64,000 bases of DNA, from positions 1,980,171 to 2,044,170 of the forward strand of contig JAJEKV010000037.1 of the NCBI GenBank assembly GCA_021234155.1. The letters run 5' to 3'. The stretch is from Isoetes taiwanensis (Eukaryota > Streptophyta > Lycopodiopsida > Isoetales > Isoetaceae). The translations under genes and the position numbers were made by a program. Positions 10,534 through 20,851 of this stretch are shown here, piece by piece; the first letter of the stretch is position 1, and every line of letters starts with the position of its first letter. A model generated the notes under the pieces. That model did no database searches and was not told the origin of the DNA. It worked only from the letters and a program-made list of their open reading frames with translations.

Positions 10534-10882
10534 AAGGCCCGTTCACATGAGACGATTTTGCATCAGCTATGGTAAGCGGCTGAATCCGTGCTGCACAAAT
10601 TCCCTCAGGCTGAATCCGCTACGCGTTACCTATGCAGCGTGAGCTGAGCCTGATTTTTCCATCCGGCTGATCTCTTTTTAGATCAGCGCTGAATTAGCCA
10701 CGCTATTCATATGTAAAATGTTTCTGAATTTGGGCTATCGGCTCCTATATCCGGCTGAAAAAGCTTCAGCCAAAGGGGCTTGGACCAGGCATGCCATGTG
10801 AACAGATTGCTGATAAAAAGGATCAGCGCTAATCCAGCCAGATCGCTTCAGCCATGAAAAAAATGCACCATGTGAACCCTAC
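10534..10882. mobile_element. MITE-like element with GTTCACATG inverted termini
   Basis: The ends GTTCACATG (about 10,541) and CATGTGAAC (about 10,871) are exact inverted copies, and the ~340-bp interior is rich in GGCTGA/TCAGC words in both orientations, giving strong foldback potential. It has no ORF. I cannot identify a clean target duplication, so the superfamily is open; the GTTCACA-type end is seen in some hAT-derived MITEs. Confidence 0.6.
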
Positions 10883-11640
10883 ATAAGGTGGCATACATGT
10901 GAGTTGAATTCAAAGCAAAGTACCAGGATGGGTAATCACAATAAACTGTTCCATTCAACTGTGCCTCAACAGCGCTAGTAAATCTGACCTACTTCCTTTT
11001 TTAGATCCAACCAAGACACCCGTTGTAGCTAAATCCGGTTCTTTAATTGTAGTTGCAGATCTAAAGAAGATGTCTGTTTCAACCAAAGAATGTTAAAATT
11101 TAACCTATTTATGGCCGAAATTAAAATCCATTGGCAGAGTAAGTCTTATCTGGTGTGGTTGCAAAGTAAGTCTTATGGTGTGCTTTGTCACACAACAGGC
11201 GTATAATTGAAGCAGAGAGCTCTGCAGTAACCCGATTGCTGTAACACTTCCAAAAACGAAAATTTAAGAACAAAAGGATGCTAGCCTGCCAACATTGCCA
11301 GTGGAGGTCTTTGGGTGAGTCATGACTTTTATTATCTGCAAAACCTGGAGCAAAAGAAATTGCAATGCCATTCATCAGCTACAACATAATATGCAGCTAT
11401 TAAGGTGTTTTCAGGCGTTTGTTTATAACAGACACACATTTTAGAATAGGATACAAAATATTTTCAAAATATTTTCAACTTCTAGTATAAACATTCTAGT
11501 CTTTATAGTCTTTAGTAGAAACTTATTATGCTTTTTTATTCCTAATTTAGTCAATTTTGAATTGCTTGTCATAAATATGAGTTATGCATGCTGGTTGATT
11601 GGTGCCCAACATTGAAAATTCTAGCTCAGTTGATTGACAG
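10883..11640 (+). other. Probable upstream intron or flank of the XRCC1 gene
   Basis: No coding signal is seen here. The region ends in the acceptor TTGATTGACAG at 11,640 that opens the BRCT exon. A short phrase, AAGTAAGTCTTAT, is duplicated near 11,139 and 11,164. The first XRCC1 exon(s) are not recognisable in it. Confidence 0.4.
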
Positions 11641-14600
11641 GAAGGCGTTGTATTTGCTATATCCGGCATGGTTAATCCAGAACAAGCTGAATTGAGGGAA
11701 AAAGTGCTTGACATGGGTGCAGTTTATCGTCCTGACTGGAGCAATGATTGCACTCTTCTAGTTTGTGCATTTCCTAATACTCCAAAGTTCAGGGCAGTTG
11801 TGGCAGAAGGTGGTTCAATTGTTTCAAAGGTGACTTATTCTGGTCCATTGAAATATTTGAAATGGTTGATCTATTCCTCTTTTCATTCCCTTCCTTCATT
11901 ATAAGTGTTCATCAATACAGAATGGGAAAAGCCATGTTACTAATGGTGGCAATGATTTGACCCCAAGCTTTCTTGAGGGGTATTCAACCCTACAATATGG
12001 CCAGTTACAGCTGAGGTAACTGTCAGCTTGAGCACATCCACTGAATTGCTGCCAATCTTTTTGAGCGTATAGCTTTGATAAAATGAAAAAAAAATGTATT
12101 TGTCTATGGACTAGGCCAACCTGAAAAACACTACGCAGAGAGAATCAGTTGCTGCACGAGAGTTAAACCAAACAGTGTTGACAATATCATCTGGTATCAA
12201 GTGCAAGTCAAGCCTTAATATGGAAGGGAAGCAGTGGGAGATTAGCATAATGAAGAAGTTATCTAGTTTAGAATGCAATGGTTCTATGCTATCATAGAAC
12301 CATCATTCTTGGGAAGACGACATCCTATTTTGGGACCTTTTTTCGAGGGCCATTTTTAGAATCAACTATAAATTGTTCCATTTCCTTACTTTCTTTATCG
12401 GCCTTCTCTTTGAGTGTTCCGTCTTCTTTGCTCCTTTATCTCTACTTTTCTACTCTTTCTAGTTGTGTGTTTGGTATTCTTTTTGTTGAATAGGTTACTT
12501 AGTTCTTAGAATTTCTGTGCTTTTCTGTGAGTTTTAAGCTGATTAGAAGTGGTAGATCTTTTATCGTTTCCACTAAATCTACGCTTACTTTTAGGTTGAT
12601 CAAATTTTTTAAACTATGCCCTTGATGTTCCCCAAACATGTCTTCTTCTATTTGAACGTCTGTGTCAAAATTCTTCATGGAAAATATCTTGAATGGAAAT
12701 TATAATTGTCTTGAATTTCCAACTCAAACAGATCATTATGGCGATTTCAATTTGCTCTCTGTGTGCTTGACTGACTTGCAGCATTATGGGAATCATTAAA
12801 GAATTTTTTCATAGGTTCAGCACAGATCTTTAGTACTTGCAGCTTATCCTCATTTCTGCTTTAACAGTTTTGCAGACTATTCTGTCTCTTTCATTAATCT
12901 TCTGCACCTTCTGCACTTCTTTTTAAAGCTCCACTGCCATTATCAGTAGGTTCAGTATTGTCTATCTGCCCATGTGCATAGCTTGGAATCGAAAAATGTT
13001 AGAAGCTCTACTCAATCCTAATGACGGAAATAAAAGTTATTGCTAGGATAGCTTTGATACCTGTGTGCAGCAAGAGACATAGAAGTCTACAGTCTGTATC
13101 TCCATATTTACCCAGAGACTGAAAATGTGTTAAGATCTTGTAGCATTCTTCTGCTTCATGTTCTAAACTTCATCAATCTCCGATTTTTGCCCCATTGCTG
13201 TAACCAGGACTCCTGTTCTTTGACTGTATCAGAGCAAGACAATGTATTGCTTTTCACAAACTCAGACGTCTGCACCAATTTACTTGGCTCACCAATTACC
13301 AGGTTGCAAATTCCGTGGTATTAAATGTGGACAACCATGATCCCATCTACTTCAGCTATTCCCTGGTTAGCATCTTCTGATTTTTGCAGCAAAAGATCCG
13401 GCCACTGTATCCATGAATCGAAAACCAAGCAAAGCTAAACCTTATCTGCCATAGCCGAAAAAAGAAGGAAAAAACCCAGCAAAATCTTTACCTTATCTGC
13501 CATAGCCGGATTTGTGCCGGGATTTCCGGCTGCTTTGTGCAACGTTTTCGCAAATATCCTTTCTGTCTACAAATTTAGGTTTTGCTCTCTTTTTATCTAA
13601 CTATTCTTCTTGGATTATCTTTTCATCTCCCTATTATAAGTTTTTTCTTTTCGAAATTTGCCACTATAGCCTCTTTTTTCAGCTATAAGGTTATTTTTTC
13701 ATTGGCTAAACTAGGTTTATTTTGTAGATTGGATATTTTTATTCATGACTCGAGATATTTGTTCTTATTGGGGGCCATCTATATCTTTCGGGCATAGCAT
13801 ACTTATTTTTTCCACTTTCTTTCCTGGACAATTTTCTTTTCTTAATGGCATCTACTCGAGCCACTTCTCATAAGCAGAAACGCAAGCATGTTGCTAAAAG
13901 ACGGTCATCCATCCCTGTTAAGAAGCATCGCGCATCAGCTATTCCTTCAGTTAATTGCACTCCATTTCCTTCCCATGCTCCTCCCTTTGTGGGCCATAAT
14001 TCTACGGTTCCCGGTGCTTCTTCCTTGGATGTTAATAACAAAATTCTACAAGCATTAAAACTCCAGTCTGCCCAAATCCAAGACTTACAAAGTTCTTTAT
14101 CCAGTCGATCTCAGGTCAATGAGAAGATTGAGGCCTTGAGGTTGGAGATTCAGGAACGCACTTCTCGTGTCGTACCCACTTTTAAGAATGATCCAATTAG
14201 ACACCAGTACGAGTTCTTGTCCTCTATGCTAGACCGTTTTAACGATTTGTATTCTCGCATGTCTGCATTGAGCCCTTCGATTCCTGATGATGTTCTTACA
14301 ATTGTGGAAGGGGGTAAGACGTCTATTGCTCGACATATGAAGTTCTTGATTGGAGGGCTATGAGATAGCTCTCGATTTTGATGACCAAATTTTTCCTCCA
14401 TTCTCTGTTGATGAAGCACTGCGTCTCAATCTCGCCCGCCAACGATGACCTAGTTTGTCTTCATTAGTTAATTTACACCTTTGGTGGGCATGGAACTCAT
14501 TGTATTGACCCTTGTTTCGCCTCATTGGGGCAGGGGTTCCTTCCACGATTCATTGCTTAATTTGGTTTTTCATCTATACATTTTGTGCTTCTAGGGGTAT

Positions 14601-17203
14601 CTTGTGTTTTGCATTTTCATATTTCGTTTTGTGTGGTGGCTTTTGTAATTCGCGGGTTTTCACTTGGTGTGCTTGTCTATCAACTCTAGCTTTGTATCTC
14701 CTTTCTTGTCACATTTGAGCATTACTAATAGATGCATTCATTTTTAGGATCTCTGAGCATCCTGGATTTCATTTTAGTTTTTTCATTTTCTAGATTTTGG
14801 AGGTGGAGTGTTCCTCTTAAATTCATGTTATTTGTTGTTTATAGAGTCTCCCAGAATGCAATGGTTCTATGCTATCATAGAACCATCATTCTTGGGAAGA
14901 CGACATCCTATTTTGGGACCTTTTTTTTTTTAGGGCCATTTTTAGAATCATCTATAAATTGTTCCATTTCCTTACTTTCTTTATCGGCCTTCTCTTTGAG
15001 TGTTCCGTCTTCTTTGCTCCTTTATCTCTACTTTTCCCACCCTCCCAACCCTGTTATTGGTTTTGTTATGTTCCTTGGCTTCGTGATAATTGATTGGTTA
15101 TTTGTTTTTCTTTTTTAATTTTTTCTTACTTACGGGCGGATGTTCTTCCCCGTACTAGTTTGCAGATGTTTTTGCCTGGCTAGGCGGATGTTCTTCCCCG
15201 TCCCGTTCTCTGAAGTTTTGTTCGATGAATGGATGTTTTTCCCGCTCTAGTTTGCGAGTTTTTTTTTTCCGGCTAGGCGGATGTCCTTCTCTGTCCTATT
15301 TCTGTACTTTTTCTTTAAGTCTATTTAAGTTTGAAAGACTAACAATTTTGATGGGTGAAGTGGTTTGAGTTGCTTTTTATTAGGTTTTCTTGTGCGAGCA
15401 CATTGAATCAGTCTTTTGGGGTTTTTGGGCATTGCGGTCTTTTATTTTTCGGCATGTTTGGTGTTGGCGGTGCGCGTGAAGCCTGCTTTCCGCATAGAGA
15501 TATTTCGACTTATTGCTTATATTCAGATCTCAATGTTATCGGTGCGCGTGAAGCTTGCTAGCGCATGGAGATTTTTTCGACTTTTTGCTACTATTTGGAT
15601 CTCAACAGTATCGGTTGTATCACTCTTAGTCCATTTTTTATCCTCATGGTTTTCCCCGAAAACCCAAAAGGGCGGGGTTTTTAGTCCAGTTGATAAGATT
15701 TCGGACTTCGAGTTTGTGTGGCTATTTTTTCTTTTATAAGGCCTCCGATGATTGTCTAGTTTCGGGGCTTTAAGAGGTGTTTGGCTTTACATATTTTATG
15801 GCCATCCATTATTACTATTCTATTGTTGTACTTGTTTTTTGGAACACTCAATAAGAAAGCCACTGCTATGTTATTTGTTGTTTATAGAGTCTCCCAAGAA
15901 TATTACAAAATTTTGCATACGAAAGATGCTAGCTAGATTAACAAATGATTTCATTAATTTGGCTTTATTAGGAATGGATTTTGGAATGCCACAAGAAGAA
16001 ACAGCTGGTAGATATTGATGGTTATCTGATGTTTTCTGGAAAACCTTGGAAAAAAGGAGGCAAGGCACGTTGTGTGCATTTTGTGGATAAGTCTTGTGAG
16101 ATTCTTTAATGCGGAATTACCATGAAACAGGAAAAAGGCACATTATACAGGTTTCCAGGTTTCAAAAGGTGCGTGACATACTGTTACAATCGTTAAACAC
16201 TGTTGAAGTACTGAAGAACACGTCTTCGTAAATTTTTGCTCTTAAGCTTATGTTTCTTATATGCATCTAGGATGAAATCAAGAAGTGGATTAACGAGGAT
16301 AAGGAATCCTGTATTGCATGGTTAGAGAACCAGAAAGAAAAAAGTAAGTTACCTCTGTTGTTTGATACAACTGAAAAGCATTAGAAGACTTTGCATATTT
16401 ATATAAGAAGGTAAAACGTGGTGGCTGGTTTGATTTTTGTGGTAGTGTAATGCATCACATTGCAACTGTCCTTTTTATGATTGGAACGATTTCCTATTTT
16501 TCCACGTTTCCACAATATCCGTCTTTTGCAAATGCATGCCATAAAACTAAGGGTTTCAAGTTTCTCTTACTTGCATGTGAGGATAGTTCCTTTGATAATG
16601 AATTAAACGTGCATGGAGCACATGATGACACGTAACTGTGTTTTGACTGCAGTAAGAGTGTCATATATATTAAATGCTATGCAATTTTAATGCAGCCTAA
16701 CGAGGAAGATATGAGACGAGTTGCATCACAAGGTTTGCTGGTTTGTTTTGAAGATGTCATAAAGTGTCTCAAAGAGCATAAGGTCAGCGGGACAAAAATA
16801 CTTTTGAAAATATATTCCATAATCTAATAGATTATACACATCATCACGGGGTATTGAAACAGTTTTAAATAGCTGGGCTTTCATTCCTCGAGGGGTCGAA
16901 GAACTTGCTAAGTACGATGAAGAACTAAAACTCAAGGGAGCTGATATAGATATCTTAGCGCAAGCTCAAGTTCTTAGAGATGAATATGCATCCGAGTTAA
17001 ACATTTCTGATGCAGGTAATTTAGATGGTAAGAACGATGTCAATGGTGGTCTTATAGAAAAGATGGCTGCTGCTGCTGATGAATCTACTGAGGTGATTTC
17101 CGGTAGTGATTCTGGAGATGAGATTAATTCAAGTACCCAAGTGGTAGATTTCAATACCATTGAAAATGCAAAGACAGCTCTAGTCAATAAGTACGGGGAC
17201 TGA
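11641..17203 (+). CDS. XRCC1: XRCC1-like DNA repair scaffold (BRCT) gene, multi-exon
   Basis: Plant XRCC1 is a BRCT-domain scaffold for base-excision and single-strand-break repair in the nucleus. Exon a (11641-11829) follows a CAG acceptor, ends at AAG|GTGACT and encodes the BRCT core (VVFAISGMVNPEQ...DCTLLVCAFPNTPKF). Exon b starts at 15972 after TTATTAG with EWILECHKKKQLVDIDGYL and GKPWKK; its donor is unclear. Exon c is 16271-16343 (DEIKKWINEDKES..WLENQKEK, donor GTAAGT). Exon d is 16696-16782 (PNEEDMRRVASQGLLVC). The last exon, from about 16840, carries SWAFIPRGVEELAKYDEEL and a Ser/Asp/Glu-rich tail to TGA at 17203. The order matches plant XRCC1. Exon c ends with six A where five would join exon d in frame, and the last exon lacks an obvious in-frame acceptor, so it may be a recent pseudogene or contain a base error. 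The N-terminal start exon was not found. A 4.1-kb intron holds nested insertions. Confidence 0.8.
12267..12450 (+). repeat. X-family 5' module (copy X3) in the XRCC1 intron
   Basis: Starts GAATGCAATGGTTCTATG and forms a hairpin (GGTTCTATG with CATAGAACC), then ~150 bp of T-rich sequence. It is almost identical to 14854-15035 for about 180 bp, after which the two diverge abruptly. I could not find its own 3' end or target duplication. Confidence 0.7.
12451..13844 (+). other. T-rich intronic / X3 interior sequence
   Basis: Strongly T-biased on the plus strand, with a repeated phrase CCTTATCTGCCATAGCCG at about 13,439 and 13,491. No coding signal. It probably belongs to the leader of the element that carries the ORF at 13,845. 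Confidence 0.4.
13845..14448 (+). pseudogene. Element-encoded gag/ORF1-like protein, frameshifted
   Basis: ATG at 13845 opens a 172-codon frame with a basic N-terminus (KQKRKHVAKRR), then a heptad-rich stretch and FKNDPIRHQYEFLSSMLDRF...VEGGKTSIARHMKFLI. Near 14,355 the frame shifts and continues as YEIALDFDDQIFPPFSVDEA to a stop at 14,448. The pattern of a basic head, a coiled coil, a 'xxQYEF' block and a helical tail resembles capsid/ORF1-type proteins of tyrosine-recombinase (DIRS-like) elements; that link is weak. It lies inside the XRCC1 intron and is followed by long T-rich sequence. No reverse transcriptase or integrase is present. Confidence 0.4.
14825..14853 (+). repeat. 29-bp target duplication, left copy (element X1)
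   Basis: Identical to 15868-15896 (starts ATGTTATTTGTTG, ends GTCTCCCA). It flanks element X1 exactly. Confidence 0.9.
14854..15867 (+). mobile_element. X-family element X1, ~1.0 kb, 29-bp target duplication
   Basis: Opens with the terminal hairpin block GAATGCAATGGTTCTATG...CATAGAACC, shares ~180 bp with X3, then has T-rich sequence with tandem GGCTAGGCGGATGT units (15130-15290), a pair of GTGCGCGTGAAGC repeats (15468 and 15541) and the block CCGAAAACCC..GGGCGGGGTTTTT (15655-15685). That block is also found in X5 (18.2 kb) and at 56.77 kb. It ends CTCAATAAGAAAGCCACTGCT, after which the 29-bp duplication follows. It has no poly(A) tail and no convincing ORF. The terminal AATRAGAA motif is shared with X2 and X5. 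Most likely a non-autonomous retroposon. Confidence 0.75.
15868..15896 (+). repeat. 29-bp target duplication, right copy (element X1)
   Basis: Exact copy of 14825-14853; the XRCC1 intron resumes after it, 75 bp before exon b. Confidence 0.9.
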
Positions 17204-17992
17204 ACTTTTTGATCTGAATAATCGGGTCCTTTGTTTGATCGTATTTGACAGCATATGTGCAACTTGATACAATTGTTTTCTACCTATAGCAATTGTTTGA
17301 TACAATTGTTTTCTACCTAGCTGGGCTATTTTGCATGCTTCATTCACTCCACTAAGATGGAGAATTTGTGACAAATTCAATTATTGATCTTAAGCAGATC
17401 CTTGCTTGAAAGAAGTCTTGAGCTCACAAGGTGAATGTATGGAGAAAAGAAGTAGAAATGCTGATAGTAAATTAGAGGTGAACAAATGGTGAATACAGTC
17501 CAAGATTTACCATCAATTCTCCAAGTTTCACCACTGGTTCTCCATGATTTTCAGGGAGAAACTTCTCCATATGGTAAAGGTGATTCATGGGTGAATGTCG
17601 GGTGAATAAAAGGTAAATTGTCCTTCCATTTCCCATTTAGAGAATCAGAAATTTTTTGTAGTGAAACTCCAAGCTTAGATTCGTAAGATTCATAAGCCCC
17701 ACCGGGATTTTTGCCTCGGTCCAATCTGATTTCAGCTTGCGGCCATTTTAATCCGACCCATTTGAGCAGAGATTGAATCGTGCTCTTTGATTCCACTAAC
17801 TTGGTTGAATCTACAATTTATGTAAGCCCACAGATTCAAAATTGGGGCCATGCCGGAGGTTGGTTCTACAAAGCCTCTCGCTAACCCTGACCCAAAGTAA
17901 AATGCACTCTACAAAGCTTCCTGCTAGCGCTGATCCAAATTAAAACGCACCAAAGCGCTTGTGCTTGGCAGAAGTTATAATACAGACTATGT
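17204..17992. other. XRCC1 3' flank, no further gene seen
   Basis: Contains a short duplicated phrase, TGATACAATTGTTTTCTACC, at about 17,261 and 17,295, and otherwise undistinguished sequence. Confidence 0.45.
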
Positions 17993-18033
17993 ATTCTAGA
18001 ATGGGACTCGCATGAAACCAACAAACCGCCCGA
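17993..18033 (+). repeat. 41-bp target duplication, left copy (element X5)
   Basis: Begins ATTCTAGAATGGGACTCG and ends AACCGCCCGA; identical to 18648-18688. Confidence 0.9.
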
Positions 18034-18647
18034 GACTTGCTTCTCATTCATCTCAGCAGATTTTCTACAATGGTGGATAGTGGGTAGCCGCACACATGCG
18101 AACTACCCATAAAAAATAAAGGGAAAATCCAATTATATTATTTGGACCCCAACAAAATACAATGCTAATAGAGACTGGGCTAGTGTACCTGCCGAAAGCT
18201 TATCACCGGGATTAAAAAACCCCGCCCTTTCGGGTTTTCGAGGAAAAACCCTAGTGATAAGCCTTCGGCAAGGGGCTTGGACAAACGTAAGGCATAAAAA
18301 TCGCTCCCAAAACCCACGAATGGAAAAGTCGAAAACGGATGCAGCCGCTAACCCGTACACGCACATCACCAACAAAACAACAAGACAAAACAAACCTCCC
18401 AGAGTGGAGGGGCTGATTACGCGCGTGCCACGCGATAAAAATACAATAACAAAGAAGGGGGGGAGGGTGGGTTCAAAGAGAATAAGGTACTGCTGAGAGA
18501 AGAGGAAGCGCCGATGAGATGTTGATGCAGAAACGCGCCTAAAATAGCGAACTCCCAACCAGAATGGGCATGCGCCGCCCGCATGCATGCAAAACATGCA
18601 TGCTCGTCCCATTCTAGAATGGCGATCCGATGTCTCGGATCGATGGG
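18034..18647 (-). mobile_element. X-family element X5, ~0.61 kb, 41-bp target duplication
   Basis: Reads on the minus strand from 18,647. The 5' block contains nested palindromes (GATCCGAGACATCGGATC and CCATTCTAGAATGG), then a T/C-rich stretch with ATCGGCGCTTCCTCTTCTCT that parallels the same position in X1 and X2. Near 18,190-18,260 it has the CTCGAAAACCC..GGGCGGGGTTTTTTAATCC block, then a tail like GGGTCC..ATTGG.TTTCC found at LINE 3' ends in this window (42.2 and 56.7 kb). It ends AATGAGAAGCAAGTC at 18,034. It is inserted in X6, whose sequence supplied the 41-bp duplication. Confidence 0.7.
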
Positions 18648-18688
18648 ATTCTAGAATGGGACTCGCATGAAACCAACAAACCGCCCGA
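18648..18688 (+). repeat. 41-bp target duplication, right copy (element X5)
   Basis: Exact copy of 17993-18033. Confidence 0.9.
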
Positions 18689-19000
18689 ATACCAAAGGAC
18701 TTCCTTACAAACTAGGATCGAGGGGCCGAAGGTCACGGGGCCGAAGGCTAAAGGCCGGAAAAGGACAGCAAGAAAGAAACGCCAAATTGGCCAAACCAAG
18801 CAGGAAGAAGCCCCTCCCCTGCCTGGGAAACAATTCAAAGAGAATAAGGTACTGCTGAGAGAAGAGGAAGCGCCGATGAGATGTTGATGCAGAAACGCGC
18901 CTAAAATAGCGAACTCCCAACCAGAATGGGCATGCGCCGCCCGCATGCATGCTCGTCCCATTCTAGAATGGCGATCCGATGTCTCGGATCGATGGGATTA
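18689..19000 (-). mobile_element. X-family element X6 (host of X5), 5' part
   Basis: 18834-18998 is nearly identical to the X5 5' block at 18471-18650, except for a small palindromic duplication (AAAACATGCATG) present in X5. Left of 18,834 the two differ. X6 therefore shares only the 5' module with X5, as X1 shares with X3 and X2 with X4. Its 3' end lies left of 17,993 and was not resolved. Confidence 0.6.
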
Positions 19001-19150
19001 ACATCTAGAAATGAATACGTGCCAGGAAATCAAACGCTACGCTAAGGCAAAGCTTCAAACCAAGCTCAATAACACAATTACCTTGCTTAAGGAATTAAGA
19101 AATGCCGGACGATTTTGGAGCCGGAGGCTTCAAACCACCTCCCATCACTA

Positions 19151-19398
19151 GGCTAGTTTGTACTTTGCGGCCCCCCCTGTCCCGGTGAAGGCGACGGCCT
19201 GCGCCAGGTGTTTTTTGTCTTCTTCATCGGGGTTGTTGGGGTTGATTGGTGGTTTTGTTGGGGTTGATTGGTTGATTGGCGTGCTTTTCGTGAGAATCAA
19301 GAACATTGTTTTTTGTCTTCTTTCGGCTGTTTGTCTTTTTTACCTGTTGCAGGCTGTCGAGTTCACCGGGACAGGGGGGCCGCAAAGTACAAGTCTCC
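19151..19398. mobile_element. 248-bp MITE with ~30-bp TIRs and a 10-bp target duplication
   Basis: The arms around TTGTACTTTGCGGCC and its complement GGCCGCAAAGTACAA are inverted copies that extend through CTGTCCCGGTGAA. CCCATCACTA occurs immediately outside on both sides (19141-19150 and 19399-19408). The 8-11 bp duplication range and long GC-rich arms fit a Mutator-like MITE. The interior is T/G-rich (repeated GGGGTTGATTGG) and has no credible ORF. Confidence 0.75.
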
Positions 19399-19408
19399 CC
19401 CATCACTA

Positions 19409-19717
19409 TATCTATGATCGGAGAAAGACGACAGAATCTGTGCGCTTCAAAGCGGCTCCAAAAACCTCCCAAAGCAGTACTGCAAACAAGCTAAAATCTG
19501 TCCATGAATTTTGGGTTGAACTGCAAATCCGTAGCTATTTCTGACACTCAAATCGCCAGAAGAATGGGCATGTTCAAAAATAGCGTTTGTTTTATGGAAA
19601 AAGAAATATGGAATAGAAGTAGAAAAAGATCTACGAAAAAGGAGGGAATAAATCTGGCCAAAAACATTAAATTCGGGTTCATTATGAGGAGCTGCTATAC
19701 AATCCTAAATATATACG
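19409..19717. other. No gene seen
   Basis: Mixed sequence between the MITE and the next GGAAACC element. The short open frame 19504-19815 runs into the repeat and shows no motif. Confidence 0.4.
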
Positions 19718-19816
19718 GTTGGAAACCTCCCCATGCTTCCCTGGAAAATTGGGGAGGTTTCCACGTAGGAAGGAAACTCGGGGAGGTTTCCACTGAAGTC
19801 CAACCCAATTCGTGAG
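19718..19816 (-). mobile_element. Inverted-motif element R3 (GGAAACCTCCCC type, short)
   Basis: Two GGAAACC units face two GGGGAGGTTTCC units, and the right end is GAAGTCCAACCCAATTCG, the reverse complement of the GATTTGGGTTGGACTTC end that opens R1. A minimal copy of the same family, in opposite orientation. Confidence 0.75.
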
Positions 19817-20429
19817 TATATAAGGCAGTACCCATTTCTGTTTGATGCTAATATTTTTTCCCCAGGAAAAAACTTGAGAGAGACAATGTCTTTAAAAAGG
19901 AATAAATGAAAACTAAAAAAAAAAATATGACGTCCTTTTCTTGCTCTGCAAGCAATCCGGCCCTGCTTGCTGCTCACTTCCGGCAGTGATGGGTTTGATA
20001 CCTTCGGTTCTGATGCAAGGGAAGGCTCATGTGATGGCTTCCTGAGCTTGGTGTTTTGCCATACCTATTTGGGTTTGATAACACATCGTTTGCAAGAGCT
20101 AGAGGTATGAATTCAGGCGGTGGAAGCCATGCCTCAAGAAATCGATGGATGAAAGCTTCTTATGGTTTATTCTCTTGATCGTCCTTTGAGCGATGGCTAT
20201 CAGCTCTGTTGTTGCTTCATCTCTACATTTGGCTCCCTCTCAGTATGTTACATTTTGGCTAATGAAGAGCAAATTGCTGTCGAGAGACGGCAAAACAGTG
20301 CTTCTGCCTCAGCACCATAAAGACCCCAAGGCTTTGATGTAACTAGAGATAGATTACTCCTACTTCGGCATTTGTTCCAACAAACAATAGATTACAGACC
20401 AGAAATGAATCACTCTTGAGGTACGTGTC
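19817..20429. other. No gene seen
   Basis: No boundary or coding frame found before the kinase fragment at 20.43 kb. A possible remnant of the kinase N-lobe was looked for and not seen. Confidence 0.4.
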
Positions 20430-20851
20430 CGGAAATGAAGGGAGCATCTTTTTAACATTTTGGCACATTGTTTTCCCGACACATAAGTTAAAACACAAAG
20501 GAACTGCAGCGGGGCTATCCTTCTTGCATGGAGGATGGGAGCAGAGAATAGTGCACAGAGACATCAAGGCTGCAAATGTGCTTTGGGATTCCAACTATGT
20601 GGCTCGATTGGGAGATTTTGGTCTCTCAAAACTCATGGAAAATAACAAAATGCAGCAGACCATGACTCACGCAGGCACAAGGGGTTATATTGCTCCAGAA
20701 TTAGCATACATAGGCAGACATCTACAGCTTTGAAATTCTTCTGCTGGAAGTGGGTTGTGGAAGATCTGTGCTGATGTTGGAGCCAGAGACTCAGGAATAC
20801 CATTTTTTGTTGGAATGGGTTTGGGAAGCTCATCTTTTGGATGCTCTGTTA
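20430..20851 (+). pseudogene. Lectin-type receptor-like kinase, C-lobe fragment
   Basis: Encodes the middle of a plant receptor kinase domain: AAGLSFLHGG, then VHRDIKAANVLWD with the catalytic HRD aspartate, RLGDFGLSKL with the DFG motif, and GTRGYIAPELAY with the APE motif. At about 20,715 the frame shifts and continues as ADIYSFEILLLEVGCGRS...LEWVWEAHLLDAL to a stop at 20,851. The N-lobe (Gly loop and Lys) is absent upstream. Spacing and wording resemble legume-lectin RLKs. It is a non-functional fragment. Confidence 0.8.

Noticed and set aside
14825-15896. X1 as an LTR retrotransposon or solo LTR
   Set aside because: No TG..CA ends, no 4-6 bp duplication, and the 29-bp flanking repeat and one-sided hairpin do not fit an LTR.
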